A stretch of 64,000 bases of DNA. It comes from Gammaproteobacteria bacterium. Its GTDB lineage: Bacteria > Pseudomonadota > Gammaproteobacteria > HK1. This document shows positions 37,997-47,620 of the stretch, piece by piece. The position numbers were made by a program, and so were the translations under genes. Within the stretch, counting starts at the first letter, position 1. The number at the start of each line of letters is the position of its first letter. Below the pieces are notes generated by a model. That model was not told the DNA's origin. It worked only from the letters and a program-made list of their open reading frames with translations, and made no database searches. Location: positions 4,409,288 to 4,473,287 of the forward strand of contig WLWT01000001.1 of NCBI GenBank assembly GCA_012103455.1. Direction: 5' to 3'.

Positions 37997-39785
37997 TGAT
38001 GCATCTTTGCATTGAGTGTTTTAGATTATGCTAAACCGCCCACTTAAAGAAGGGAAGAGCCGGCGACTTGGGAGGCTCACCTGAATAGCCCGGTTGGAGC
38101 GCACCACCGGTGAACGCCGTCGAAATCGAAGAGGCCGTGTCCCGACTGGCGCGGGAACCATTCGATGCCGGCAACTTCGCCTTCGGGTTGCTCGAAGCGT
38201 TCGGCAACAAAGCGACCACGATCAAACGCCTGCGCGCCGGTACCACCAACGCCTCCGATGTCCAAGCCGGGGTGCTCCAGCGCAACAACATCCACATCGC
38301 GACCTGCGCGGCAGGCCAGGTCACCGCAACCCTGGCCGCGCTCAAAGCCAGCCCGGCCACCAGCCGGGCCAAGGCCAAGTTCATCCTCGCCACCGATGGC
38401 CAAGCCCTGGAAGCGGAAGAGCTGACCGGCGGCGAGACCATCGCCTGCGAGTACCCGGAGTTTCCCAACCACTTCGGCTTCTTCCTGCCCCTGGCGGGCA
38501 TCAGCAGCGTCCAGCCGATCCGCAACAACCCCGTGGACATCAAGGCCACGGGGCGCTTGAACCGACTCTATGTGGAATTGCTCAAGACCAACGCCGACTG
38601 GGCCGGCGAGGCGCGCCGCCACGACATGAACCACTTCATGGCGCGGCTGATCTTCTGCTTTTTCGCCGAGGACACGGACATCTTCAATGGCGAGCACTTG
38701 TTCACCCAGACCGTGGAACAGATGAGCGATGGCCGGCCCGGCAAGAACCGGGAGAGCAACACGGATTTCGTCATCGGCGAAATCTTCCGCGCCATGGACA
38801 CCCCTATCGCCGGACGCGCCGAATCCGGCCTGCGGCCCTGGGCCGATGCCTTCCCCTACGTCAACGGCGGCTTGTTCTGCGGCACCAAAGACGTGCCCAC
38901 ATTCAGCCGCATCGCCCGTTCCTATCTGCTGCACGCCGGCGGCCTGGACTGGAAGCGAATCAACCCCGACATCTTCGGCTCCATGATCCAGGCCGTGGCC
39001 GATGAGCGAGAACGCGGCGCGCTAGGTATGCACTACACCAGCGTGCCCAACATCCTCAAGGTGCTGAACCCGCTGTTCCTGGACGACCTGCGCGAGCAAC
39101 TGCAACAGGCCGGAGACAAGGCGCGCAAACTGCTCAATCTGCGCAAGCGCATCGCCCGCATCCGCGTGTTCGACCCGGCCTGCGGCTCGGGCAATTTCCT
39201 GGTCATCGCCTACAAACAGATGCGCGAGATCGAAAACGCAATCAATGAACGGCGTGGCGAACAGAGACGCAAGAGCGATATTCCGTTGACCAACTTTCGC
39301 GGCATCGAAATCCGCGATTTCGCCGCCGAGATCGCGCGCCTGGCGCTGATCATCGCGCAGTATCAGTGTGATGTGCTCTATCGAGGGCAGAAAGAGGCTC
39401 TGGCGGAATTCCTGCCCTTGGATGCGCAGAACTGGATTACTTGCGGGAATGCATTGCGGATTGATTGGTTGAGCATCTGCCCGCCGACGGGAAAGGGGGT
39501 GAAGTGGCAGGCGGAGGATTTGCTTGAGAGCCCGCTGAATCAGGGAGAGATTGATTTTGAGAATGAGGGTGGGGAAACGTATATACCCATCACACTTCAA
39601 GATGCGAACATCGGTGCATTAATAATGTGAAACCTATCAGTGATTCTTTTTCTCAATAAAATCTTTCGTCTTCCAATGCGCTTGAAAAAATTCAAAGAGG
39701 CTTCCCGAAAATCTACAAACTTCTCATAGTACCGATTATAAGTAACCGCTTCATGCATCATTTTCCAAAGTCGCTCAATTGGATT

Positions 39786-40897
39786 TACTAATTCGGAAAA
39801 AAATTACCCGACATTAATTCAGAATATATCTGACATGCTTTTCATAGAAAAACCGTTTAATTATTTGCGTATTCTGTTGCAGTGAGTGCAACACCGAACG
39901 AGCCAAGGCCATCAGTTGCTCCTTTGTAGCCACCACTGTCCGCCCAATTCGTTGGCTTTTTACATGATGCCATACTAGCTCATCAGGATTGAGTTCCGGT
40001 GAATACGGCGGTAACCATACTAACGTGAGCTTACCTTGGCTATTGCGGACAAATTCTTGCACTTTCTTGGCTCGATGAATGGGATGGCCATCAACAATCA
40101 AATAGACCGATCGCTTGGCGTTGTGCAACAAACGCCTTAGAAAGTCGATAAAAACGTCTGCGGTTACCCGTGATTCAGTTACCATGAAACGCAGGTGACC
40201 TTTCGGCGAAACGGCTGACAGCCTATTCACGCTAAAGCGCCGACCCGTTTTCGCTACAACTGGCGTATCACCCCGTACCCCCCAAGTGGTACCACGATGA
40301 TAATCCGACCGGATCGTCGATTCGTCGCCAAAATAGACCCGCGCTCGGCGCCTTTTCGCTTCTCGTTGTACTTCAGGCCAAGTTTCTTTTAACCATACCT
40401 TAACCTGATCAGGGTTTTGCTCGTATGCCTTAAACCGAGGGCGCTGCGCACTCATCCCCAAACGAGACAGGATATTGCCCACCGAGCGCTCGCTGACCTC
40501 GATGCCAAATTTATCTTTCAGTAATATCTGAATCATCGAGCGTGTCCACAAGGCATCGTGAAAATCCAATTGCAACGGATTCGTTTTAACTAGTTCACGT
40601 AAGCGATCCGCATATTCATCGGGACACTTTCTTGGGCGGCCTGTGATCTTGCCGGTGGACAGCGCCTGTTCACCACCTTGCTCATATCTGGATAACCAAT
40701 CGTCAATGCAAGAACGATGAAATCCGCGGGCTTTAATTACTTTTTCAGGGCTTTCACCCGATAATACTTGCGCAACCGCGTGCCTGCGGATGGCTTCTCG
40801 CGCGGAATGGGGCAGTGAGCGACCGTCTGTCTTTTTCATAGCATCACTATAACACATTTTATTAATTTGTGTCGGGTAATTTTTTGCCGAAGTAGTA
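39786..40897 (-). mobile_element. IS630-type insertion sequence B, copy 2
   Basis: A complete 1112-bp element with TACTAATTCGG and TACTACTTCGG termini and TA duplicated at the edges, inserted within IS630-A2. It is the only copy in this window of any of its IS elements with an uninterrupted transposase. Confidence 0.93.
39814..40839 (-). CDS. IS630-family transposase B2, intact
   Basis: A 341-residue transposase from ATG 40839 (MKKTDGRSLPHSAREAIRRH). An N-terminal helix-turn-helix pair (EKVIKARGFHRSCIDDWLSR and LLKDKFGIEVSERSVGNILS) precedes the DDE domain: Asp in VYFGDESTIRSDYH, Asp in VYLIVDGHPIHRAKKVQ and Glu in YSPELNPDELVWHH. All catalytic residues are present and the length fits the family, so this copy could mobilise itself and B1. 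A few codons upstream (from 40857) are also open. Confidence 0.92.
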   Translation of the reverse strand: MKKTDGRSLPHSAREAIRRHAVAQVLSGESPEKVIKARGFHRSCIDDWLSRYEQGGEQALSTGKITGRPRKCPDEYADRLRELVKTNPLQLDFHDALWTRSMIQILLKDKFGIEVSERSVGNILSRLGMSAQRPRFKAYEQNPDQVKVWLKETWPEVQREAKRRRARVYFGDESTIRSDYHRGTTWGVRGDTPVVAKTGRRFSVNRLSAVSPKGHLRFMVTESRVTADVFIDFLRRLLHNAKRSVYLIVDGHPIHRAKKVQEFVRNSQGKLTLVWLPPYSPELNPDELVWHHVKSQRIGRTVVATKEQLMALARSVLHSLQQNTQIIKRFFYEKHVRYILN

Positions 40898-41735
40898 AAT
40901 TCGGTGAATAGGGCGGCAAATAGTGTAATTTAATGTTTGAGTCCTTGGCATAAGACTGAACGTCTTTGCTCTTATGATAAGCCGCATTATCCCAAATTAC
41001 ATGAATGTCTTTCTCTGGTGCATGCCGTTTGCGTAGAGATTTTAGAAAAGATTTAATGGTTTGCGCATTCACTCGCTCAACTTCAGTGTGGATTATTTTG
41101 TGACCATCCAAAGATACAGCACCAATGAAATTCAATCGTGTTTGACGAGCCGTTGTGGCAATATTCTTTCGAGTGCCTCTTAAAATCCATCCATAAGCCA
41201 ACCGCGTTTGATACTGCGGATGAAAACTGTCCGAGAAATAGATTAAACCCTTGTTTTTAGCGTCTTTCGAAAGATGTTCATATTCCTTGACAAACGCTTT
41301 TTGCGCCTGTGCGTTTGCTTTCGCTGGAACTGCATGAGGCTTCTTATGGCAGAAATTATTGCGATGCAGCCATTTTGTCATGCCGCTTACACTGTAAACC
41401 TTACCGAAATTCAACTTCACATAAGTGCAAATGTCCTTAACATAAGGATAAGTCATTCCTTCTACGTGTTTAACGAGCTTTGCTGTTTCATTCTCGTCTC
41501 AATCACTTTTGCTGCCTCCGTTTTCGGGCTTCAGCTTAGCTTTAGAAAAGTAATCATCGACATGGCGTCTAATAGTCTCATCATCTAAAAGCAAAATTCT
41601 AGAAATTTCTGAATAACTATAACCCTCATCAAAAGCTAAAACCGCTTTTATTCGGTCTCGAATACGCCCATCTCTCTCTTTACGATGAGATTTTATGAGT
41701 TCATCGCGCTCGCTCGGTGTTAAATGATTGTTCAT
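40898..41735 (-). pseudogene. IS630-family transposase A2, main part
   Basis: The frame starts MNNHLTPSERDELIKSHRKE at 41735, meets a TGA at 41499-41501 where A1 has TTA (Leu, KSDLDE), and continues in frame through MTYPYVKDICTYVKLNFG, YFSDSFHPQYQTRLAYGW, HTEVERVNAQTIKSFLKS and VIWDNAAYHKSKDVQ to SPNL, where B2 interrupts it. The remainder (about 39592-39785) lies on the far side of B2. At the position where A1 has its frameshift, A2 is intact. Confidence 0.88.
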
Positions 41736-43111
41736 AAGCTTATTTTGACCATAATCAGCTAGCTAATATAAGTATTCTATATTCGCATTTTCAATGGCGA
41801 TGGGTATATATGCGGAAATCCACTCTACAAAGGCAGTCAAACCCAAACAGCAGAACAGAAGGCGGATTTGACATCGGTATTTGAGTCCTACGGAATCTCA
41901 GCTAAGCAAATAGACTATGTTGGCGGTTGGTTCATGAAAGCAGCTGAATACTCTCAACATACAACAGCGGACTCAGCATTTGTCAGTACGAATTCAATTT
42001 GTCAGGGGCGTGTTGTTCCAATTTTATGGCCAAAGATTTTCGACACAGAAAGCTTTATTCGATTCGCTTATACTTCGTTTAAATGGGCGAATCTCGCCAG
42101 CTACAATGCCGGTGTAACAGTTGTCATCGTGGGATTATCCAGAGACTCTGCGAAGAAGCAGCATTTGTATACTCTGGATCGAGATGGAGAAATATCAGTA
42201 AGGGAAACAGAAAATATCACTCCGTATCTTACAGCTGGAGAGAACAATGTAATTAAGAGTCAACGTCAAAATATCTCTGGCCTGCATGATATGGCGTTCG
42301 GCAATATGCCGATCGACGGCGGAAACCTTTTACTTTCGACAGTGGACTTGGAACAACTATGCCTTACGCAAGAAGCAAAAGATATGTTTATTCGTCGCAT
42401 ATACGGATCAGCAGAATACATTCGTGGGCTTGTACGTTATTGCCTCTGGATCAAAGACGATAGTCTAGAAAGCGCACTTGAGATTGATGGCATTAAGGAG
42501 CGAGTAGAATGTGTCAAGGCAATGCGTCAATCCAGCAAAGATGCTGGCACCCGGGCATGACGTCACGCGCTCATCAATTTCGCGAAATGAATCATGGAGT
42601 GCTTCATACACTCATCCTTCCCGGAGTCTCTTCTGAGGGGAGAACATATTTACCAGTCGGATTATTAGATGATCAGAGTGTGGTTAGCAATCTTGCTTTT
42701 GCCCTCTACGACGCCCCCCTCTGGAACATGGCCCTCATCGCCTCGCGCCTGCATCTGGTCTGGATCGCCACCGTCTGCGGAAAATTGAAAACCGATTTTC
42801 GCTATTCCAATACCCTAGGCTGGAACACCTTCCCCGTCCCCACCCTCACCGCACAAAACAAAACCGACCTGACCCGCCGCGCCGAGGACATCCTGCTCGC
42901 TCGCGAGGCCCATTTCCCCGCCACCATCGCCGAGCTTTATGATCCGCAAAACATGCCGGACGAGCTGCGCGCGGCCCATGACCGCAATGACGAGGTGCTG
43001 GAACGCATTTACATCGGGCGGCGCTTCAAGAACGACACCGAGCGGCTGGAAAAACTGTTCGCTCTCTACACCAAAATGACCCGCGAGCATTGACCGGGAA
43101 TGGGTTCATCC

Positions 43112-43417
43112 ATGAAGCAACGCGTCAATACCTTCGAATGCGACAAGACCAAGGCGCGCATCAACCACGCCAAACACAAGATCCGGTTTACCGAAGGGGC
43201 CAGGATTTTTGACGGCCATGTGTTGACCGCGCCCAGCTCCCGGAATACCGCCGGACAAGAACAACGCTTTTTGTCCATCGGTATCTTGGCAGGCGGCCAT
43301 GCAGCCGTGGTCGTCTGGACCCGGCGCGGCCAGCGCATGCGCGTGATCAGTGTCCGACGAGCAAGGCGTAAAGAACGAGAGCGATACCATGCCCATATCG
43401 AAAAAACGACTGACTGA
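43112..43417 (+). CDS. BrnT-like (DUF497) protein
   Basis: A protein of about 101 residues. NTFECDKTKARINHAKHKI-RF, EGARIFDGHVLTAP, FLSIGILAGGHAAVVVWTRR and MRVISVRRARRKERERYH follow the BrnT toxin pattern (FxWDxxKAxxNxxKHGVxFxEA...IRxISARxA-RxER). BrnT is a ribonuclease toxin with a RelE-like fold, normally followed by its antitoxin brnA. No brnA follows: the helicase gene begins inside this gene (29-bp overlap). It lies 18 bp after the methyltransferase stop. Without a partner it may serve the operon in another way, or may be controlled by a product elsewhere. An earlier ATG is at 43100. Confidence 0.78.
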   Translation: MKQRVNTFECDKTKARINHAKHKIRFTEGARIFDGHVLTAPSSRNTAGQEQRFLSIGILAGGHAAVVVWTRRGQRMRVISVRRARRKERERYHAHIEKTTD

Positions 43418-45650
43418 GATCGGGGCGATCCCGGACGAGGCCATCGATGTGTCGGACGCGGAAGCGCTGGATGATGCGTTCTTCAAGCGGGCGGTGCTGA
43501 TCCGGCCCGGTGAGGAGGTGTTGCGGGTGGTCGGGGCCGCCGGCAAGAAGATTCCGTCGGTCTGCGTCCGTTACGCCGGCAACGGCAACGCGAAAAAGAC
43601 GGACGAACTGGGCATGCGCGTCATGCAAGCCAGGGCTTATAACAAGCGTGGCGAACAGTATCTGCTGATCAAATCGCCACCCGCTTCGGGCAAGAGCCGC
43701 GCGCTGATGTTCATCGCGCTGGACAAGGTGCATAACCAGGGGTTGAAACAGGCCATCGTGGTGGTGCCGGAGAAATCCATCGGGGCGAGTTTTTATGACC
43801 AACCCTTGAGCCGGTCCGGGTTCTGGGCAGATTGGGTGGTGAGGCCCAAGTGGAATTTGTGCGACGCGCCCGGTGAGGATGGCGGCAAGGTGGATTCGGT
43901 GCGTGCGTTCCTGGACAGCGCCGACCCGGTATTGGTCTGCACCCATGCGACCTTTCGCTTTGCCATGGACCGCTATGGGGTCCAGGCTTTTGATGAGCGG
44001 CTGATCGCCATCGACGAGTTTCACCATGTCAGCGCCAATCCGGACAACAAACTGGGCGCGCATCTGGGCCAGTTGATCGCGCGCGACAAGACCCATGTGG
44101 TGGCCATGACCGGTTCCTATTTCCGGGGCGATGCCGAGGCGGTGTTGTTGCCGGAGGATGAGGCCCGCTTCGAGAGCGTGACCTACACTTATTACGAACA
44201 GCTCAACGGTTATGAGTATCTGAAGACCCTGAATATCGGTTATTACTTTTATTCCGGGTCTTATTCGGACGATATTCTCGATGTGCTGGACCCGGCGGAG
44301 AAGACCATCATCCACATCCCCAGCGTGAACGCGCGGGAGAGTTCGGGGGACAAACACAAGGAGGTGGAGCGCATCCTTGACGAGCTGGGGACCTGGCAAG
44401 GCATTGATGCGGATACCGGGTTTCACCGGGTCACGACGCGCGCTGGCCGCACCCTGCGCATCGCGGATTTGGTGGATGACGATCCCGGCAAGCGGGATAA
44501 GGTCTCCGCCGCGTTAAAGCGCCCGCAGGCCAAGCACGACCGGAATTTCGTGGACATCATCATCGCCTTGGGGATGGCGAAAGAGGGCTTCGACTGGATC
44601 TGGTGCGAGCACGCCCTGACCATCGGTTACCGCTCCAGCCTGACCGAGGTAGTGCAGATCATCGGCCGCACCACGCGCGATGCGCCGGGCAAGACCCAGG
44701 CGCGGTTCACCAACCTGATCGCCGAGCCGGATGCCGAGGCGGAGGTGGTGACCGATGCCGTGAACGATACGCTGAAAGCCATTGCCGCCAGCCTGTTGAT
44801 GGAACAGGTGCTGGCGCCCAGGTTTGAATTCGCGCTCAAACAGCGCGCGGCGGAGCCGACGCCGGGGTTCGATTACGGCGAGGGTGGTTATGATCCGCAG
44901 GGCACGAACATCGGCGTGAATGCCGCGACGGGACAGGTGCAGATCGAGATTCAGGGCCTGGCGGAACCGAAGAGCGCGGCTGCGCAGCGCATCTGTAGGG
45001 AAGATCTCAACGAGGTGATCGCCGCCTTCGTTCAGGACAAGCCGGCCGTTGAACAGGGTTTGTTCAACGAGGAGGTCGTGCCGGAAGAGCTTACCCAGAT
45101 GCGCATGGGCAAGATCGTTCGCGACAAATATCCGGAGTTGGACGAAGAGGATAGGGAGGCAGTGCGCCAACATGCCGTGGCGGCGCTGAACCTGACCCAG
45201 CAAGCGAAGGCGGCCTTGAATGATGGGGCGACGAATGATGGGGCGACGAATGATGGGGCGACGAATGATGGGGCGACGAATGATGGGGCGACGGGCGAGG
45301 ATGAACTTTTCAGGAACACGGCATTGATTGATGGCATTCGCAAGTTCGCCATGGATGTTCGCGAGTTGGATATCGATCTGATCGACCGCATCAACCCCTT
45401 CAGGGAGGCTTATGCGATTCTGGCCAAAGCCATGACCGAGCAGCGCTTGCAGCAGATTCAGACGGTGATCGCGGGCAAACGTGTCGAGTTAACGCTGGAA
45501 GAGGCGCGGGAGTTGGCCAGACGCGCCTTGCGCTTCAAGCAAGAGCGCGGGCGCCTGCCAGCCATCACGTCGGCCGATCCATGGGAACAACGCATGGCCG
45601 AGGGCATCGCCGTGCTGCAACGCAAGACCCGGGAGGCCGCCGATGACTGA
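43389..45650 (+). CDS. SF2 DEAD/DEAH-box helicase of a defence-like operon
   Basis: A protein of about 753 residues. The Walker A motif is LIKSPPASGKSRALMFIALD, near residue 105. Walker B is LIAIDEFHHVSANP (DEFH), motif III is VVAMTGSYFRGDAE, and motif VI is VVQIIGRTTRDAPGKTQ near residue 430. The C-terminal third is helical and contains a five-fold NDGAT repeat (45219-45293), then QQIQTVIAGKRVELTLEEAR. ATG 43389 is preferred over an earlier GTG at 43350. Its end overlaps the GIY-YIG gene by 8 bp. Helicases of this kind accompany methyltransferase and nuclease partners in restriction-like systems; its exact role is inferred. Confidence 0.85.
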   Translation: MPISKKRLTEIGAIPDEAIDVSDAEALDDAFFKRAVLIRPGEEVLRVVGAAGKKIPSVCVRYAGNGNAKKTDELGMRVMQARAYNKRGEQYLLIKSPPASGKSRALMFIALDKVHNQGLKQAIVVVPEKSIGASFYDQPLSRSGFWADWVVRPKWNLCDAPGEDGGKVDSVRAFLDSADPVLVCTHATFRFAMDRYGVQAFDERLIAIDEFHHVSANPDNKLGAHLGQLIARDKTHVVAMTGSYFRGDAEAVLLPEDEARFESVTYTYYEQLNGYEYLKTLNIGYYFYSGSYSDDILDVLDPAEKTIIHIPSVNARESSGDKHKEVERILDELGTWQGIDADTGFHRVTTRAGRTLRIADLVDDDPGKRDKVSAALKRPQAKHDRNFVDIIIALGMAKEGFDWIWCEHALTIGYRSSLTEVVQIIGRTTRDAPGKTQARFTNLIAEPDAEAEVVTDAVNDTLKAIAASLLMEQVLAPRFEFALKQRAAEPTPGFDYGEGGYDPQGTNIGVNAATGQVQIEIQGLAEPKSAAAQRICREDLNEVIAAFVQDKPAVEQGLFNEEVVPEELTQMRMGKIVRDKYPELDEEDREAVRQHAVAALNLTQQAKAALNDGATNDGATNDGATNDGATNDGATGEDELFRNTALIDGIRKFAMDVRELDIDLIDRINPFREAYAILAKAMTEQRLQQIQTVIAGKRVELTLEEARELARRALRFKQERGRLPAITSADPWEQRMAEGIAVLQRKTREAADD
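45219..45293. repeat. Five perfect 15-bp tandem units in the helicase gene
   Basis: AATGATGGGGCGACG is present five times without variation and encodes (NDGAT)5 between two predicted helical regions. The perfect identity indicates recent expansion. Confidence 0.97.
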
Positions 45651-46878
45651 CATGACCGATGCCGAGCTGCTCACGGCGCTAGGCGTTGACGCGGAAACCC
45701 AAAAGCCGGCTAAGCGTACACCCCGGGAAGAACGCATCATTGCTGGTTTCGAGGCTATACAAGGCTTTGTGCAAGAGCATGACCGCCCCCCCAGGCATGG
45801 AGAAAACCGCGATATTTTCGAGCGGATGTACGCGCTGCGGTTGGATCGGATCCGTGCTTCGGATGAGTGTCGCGCGTTGGTCGCGGGGCTTGATCATCAG
45901 GGATTGCTGGATGGCTCCGACGATGCAAGCCGTGTTGGCCATCGTGTGGCGGAGCCCACGGGAGTTTATGAGAGCGATGCGGCACTGCTGGCTGAACTCG
46001 GTATGGATGATCCGGCCGGAGGTGAGATCACGCAGTTGCGATTCGTGAAATCCCAGGCGCACAAGCGCGCCGCCGAGGAGATCGCCAGTCGAGCGCCCTG
46101 CAAGGACTTTGACCGATTCCAACCCCTGTTCGCACAGGTTCAACGGGGGTTGGACGACAAGACATGGCTGACGCGAACGTTTCGTGATAACGCCGAGGTT
46201 CGCCAGGGCGATTGGTTCATTTTAAGCGGCCAGAAGGTCTTCGTGGCGGAAATGGGCGATGCATTCGTGACGGTCTACGAGCGCCGTGATCGCCGCTTGC
46301 GGGTCATTTACGACAATGGGACGGAAAGCGATATTTTGATGCGTTCCCTGCAGCGGGCATTGAACAAGGACCCGACGGCCAGACGCATCATCAACACATC
46401 GCCCGGGCCCTTGTTTTCCGGTAAGCAAGAGGCATCGGACTGCCAGAGCGGAACAATTTATGTGCTGCGAAGCCTTTCGGATAATCCATTCATTGCGCAA
46501 CATCGAGACGTGTTGCACAAAATCGGGGTCACCGGCGGTGATTTGAACAAGCGCATAGCCAATGCCCGGCACGACGCCACTTTTCTATCAGCGGATATCG
46601 ACGTCGTGGCCACGTATGAGCTGTTCAATATCAACCGAATCAAATTGGAGACGCTGATCCACACGTTTTTCCAACCGGCGAGGCTCGATATTCAGATCAA
46701 AAAACGGTTCGACAAGCCGGTAATGCCCAGAGAATGGTTCCTGGTTCCACTTGATGTCATTGATGAGATGGTCGAAAGGCTACGGGACGGCTCTATTGGC
46801 GAGTTTCGATACGATGTCGAGACAGCAAGCCTGTGTCGCATCGTGCACGATCGCCACCAGACATTTGATCTGTTGTGA
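45643..46878 (+). CDS. GIY-YIG nuclease (T5orf172/Mug113-like)
   Basis: A 411-residue protein. The C-terminal half holds the nuclease core: GTIYVLRSLSDNPFI (in place of GIY), LHKIGVTGGDLNKRIANA (the YIG-like strand and conserved Arg), and NRIKLETLIHTFFQ with the metal-binding Glu. The N-terminal region, TPREERIIAGFEAIQGFVQE, HGENRDIFERMYALRLDRIR, looks like a specific adaptor domain rather than DNA-binding repeats. It overlaps the helicase by 8 bp (ATGACTGA), so the two are translated together. A nuclease next to a helicase and a DNA methyltransferase points to restriction of unmodified DNA. Confidence 0.83.
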   Translation: MTDMTDAELLTALGVDAETQKPAKRTPREERIIAGFEAIQGFVQEHDRPPRHGENRDIFERMYALRLDRIRASDECRALVAGLDHQGLLDGSDDASRVGHRVAEPTGVYESDAALLAELGMDDPAGGEITQLRFVKSQAHKRAAEEIASRAPCKDFDRFQPLFAQVQRGLDDKTWLTRTFRDNAEVRQGDWFILSGQKVFVAEMGDAFVTVYERRDRRLRVIYDNGTESDILMRSLQRALNKDPTARRIINTSPGPLFSGKQEASDCQSGTIYVLRSLSDNPFIAQHRDVLHKIGVTGGDLNKRIANARHDATFLSADIDVVATYELFNINRIKLETLIHTFFQPARLDIQIKKRFDKPVMPREWFLVPLDVIDEMVERLRDGSIGEFRYDVETASLCRIVHDRHQTFDLL

Positions 46879-47085
46879 TCTGTTGAGGGTATTTCGGAAG
46901 GCTGCACTTTCTAGGTTTCAATAAGCGCGCCACAGAAGTAGGCCAGCTTGGCTGCCATGTGCTTTTTTCTCCTTCGGAGTAACGCAGATAACATACAATC
47001 TCGAGACCAAGCGCAGGCTATTTTTACCTGGTTATTCCTCCAAATGGGGCGTATGTGGTCACTTGAACTGTGGGGCAAGAAAAAC

Positions 47086-47537
47086 ATGGAAGACATATCC
47101 GGGGTTGATAAATTGTCTGGCAGGCCTAAGGTGGGCGCCATGAAAGAGAGATTGGACAGGGATGAAGAAATTGCAGAGGCCCTCACCGCTTTGGCTGATT
47201 CGCAGAAAGCACTTGCCGAGGCGGTCGTACATCTTGAGAAAGGCCCAACAGGGCGTGAGACTTAGGGGTTATTGCTGCGGTTGCCGCTGCGATTATAGCT
47301 GCGGTGACTTATATGGATGGTAAGAACAAGGAAGTGATGGACAGCTTTCAGGCTTCCATCGCGGCTCGGATAGCGAAGAGCGAAGCTAATACCAACAAGC
47401 TTCTGACCGTTTTTCAGGCGAACTTGAACGACACAAAAGCCCTGAGTGTTCGTGCGATCCAAACCATGGATAGCCTCGATAAGACAATAGCCAAGGTGAG
47501 TGTAACGATGGACGCCCTACATCCGCGCAAACCGTAA
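47086..47537 (+). pseudogene. Small membrane/coiled-coil protein, apparently frameshifted
   Basis: One frame gives MEDISGVDKLSGRPKVGAMK and RDEEIAEALTALADSQKALA (an amphipathic helix), ending GPTGRET-stop at 47265. The next frame, open from 47259, gives a membrane helix LGVIAAVAAAIIAAVTY and a second helical segment (DSFQASIAARIAKSEANTNK) to 47537. Together they read as a coiled coil, one membrane helix and a second coiled coil, so a one-base shift near 47260 in a single gene is likely; two overlapping genes are possible. No family is recognised. Between 46879 and 47085 only a 10-bp duplication (46866-46885) was noted. Confidence 0.45.
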
Positions 47538-47563
47538 ATCCCGAGACTAGCCGCGAGGCCACA

Positions 47564-47590
47564 AAAAACGCCGCCACGAGACGTGGCGGC
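47564..47590 (-). terminator. Rho-independent terminator for leftward transcription
   Basis: GCCGCCACG-AGA-CGTGGCGGC forms a 9-bp GC-rich stem with a 3-base loop. On the minus strand it is followed by a run of six T (A run at 47563-47568 on the + strand). It lies 31 bp beyond the integrase fragment's stop, as expected for its terminator. Confidence 0.8.
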
Positions 47591-47620
47591 AAAATTGAAA
47601 CAAGGGGGGATGACCATCGC

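Larger units (their letters stand above)
39582..41808 (-). mobile_element. IS630-type insertion sequence A, copy 2, carrying a nested IS
   Basis: The termini TATACCCATC (39582) and GATGGGTATA (41808) match copy A1, with TA target bases. Element B2 is inserted at 39786-40897; without it, the A2 sequence GGATTTA-AATTCGG is continuous and equals A1 at 31921-31935. A2 is itself inserted in the methyltransferase gene, so the order of events is methyltransferase, then A2, then B2. Confidence 0.93.
38110..43093 (+). pseudogene. MmeI-like N6-adenine DNA methyltransferase, interrupted by nested IS elements
   Basis: The first part (38110-39583) starts with GTG about 10 nt after GGAG and reads EIEEAVSRLAREPFDAGNFA and LRAGTTNASDVQAGVLQRNN, the N-terminus of MmeI-like (YeeA-type) methyltransferases. 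The SAM-binding motif I is RVFDPACGSGNFLVIAY near residue 355. Removing the IS at its TA site rejoins GETYICGNPLYKGSQTQ: the catalytic motif, normally NPPY, is NPLY here. The second part (41809-42560) reads through SVFESYGISAKQIDYVGGW, then a frameshift near 42550 leads to the C-terminal target-recognition region (SSEGRTYLPVGLLDD, YSNTLGWNTFPVPTL) ending at 43093. It is inactivated by the IS, a probable active-site change and a frameshift. It heads a defence-like operon with the next three genes. Confidence 0.85.
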
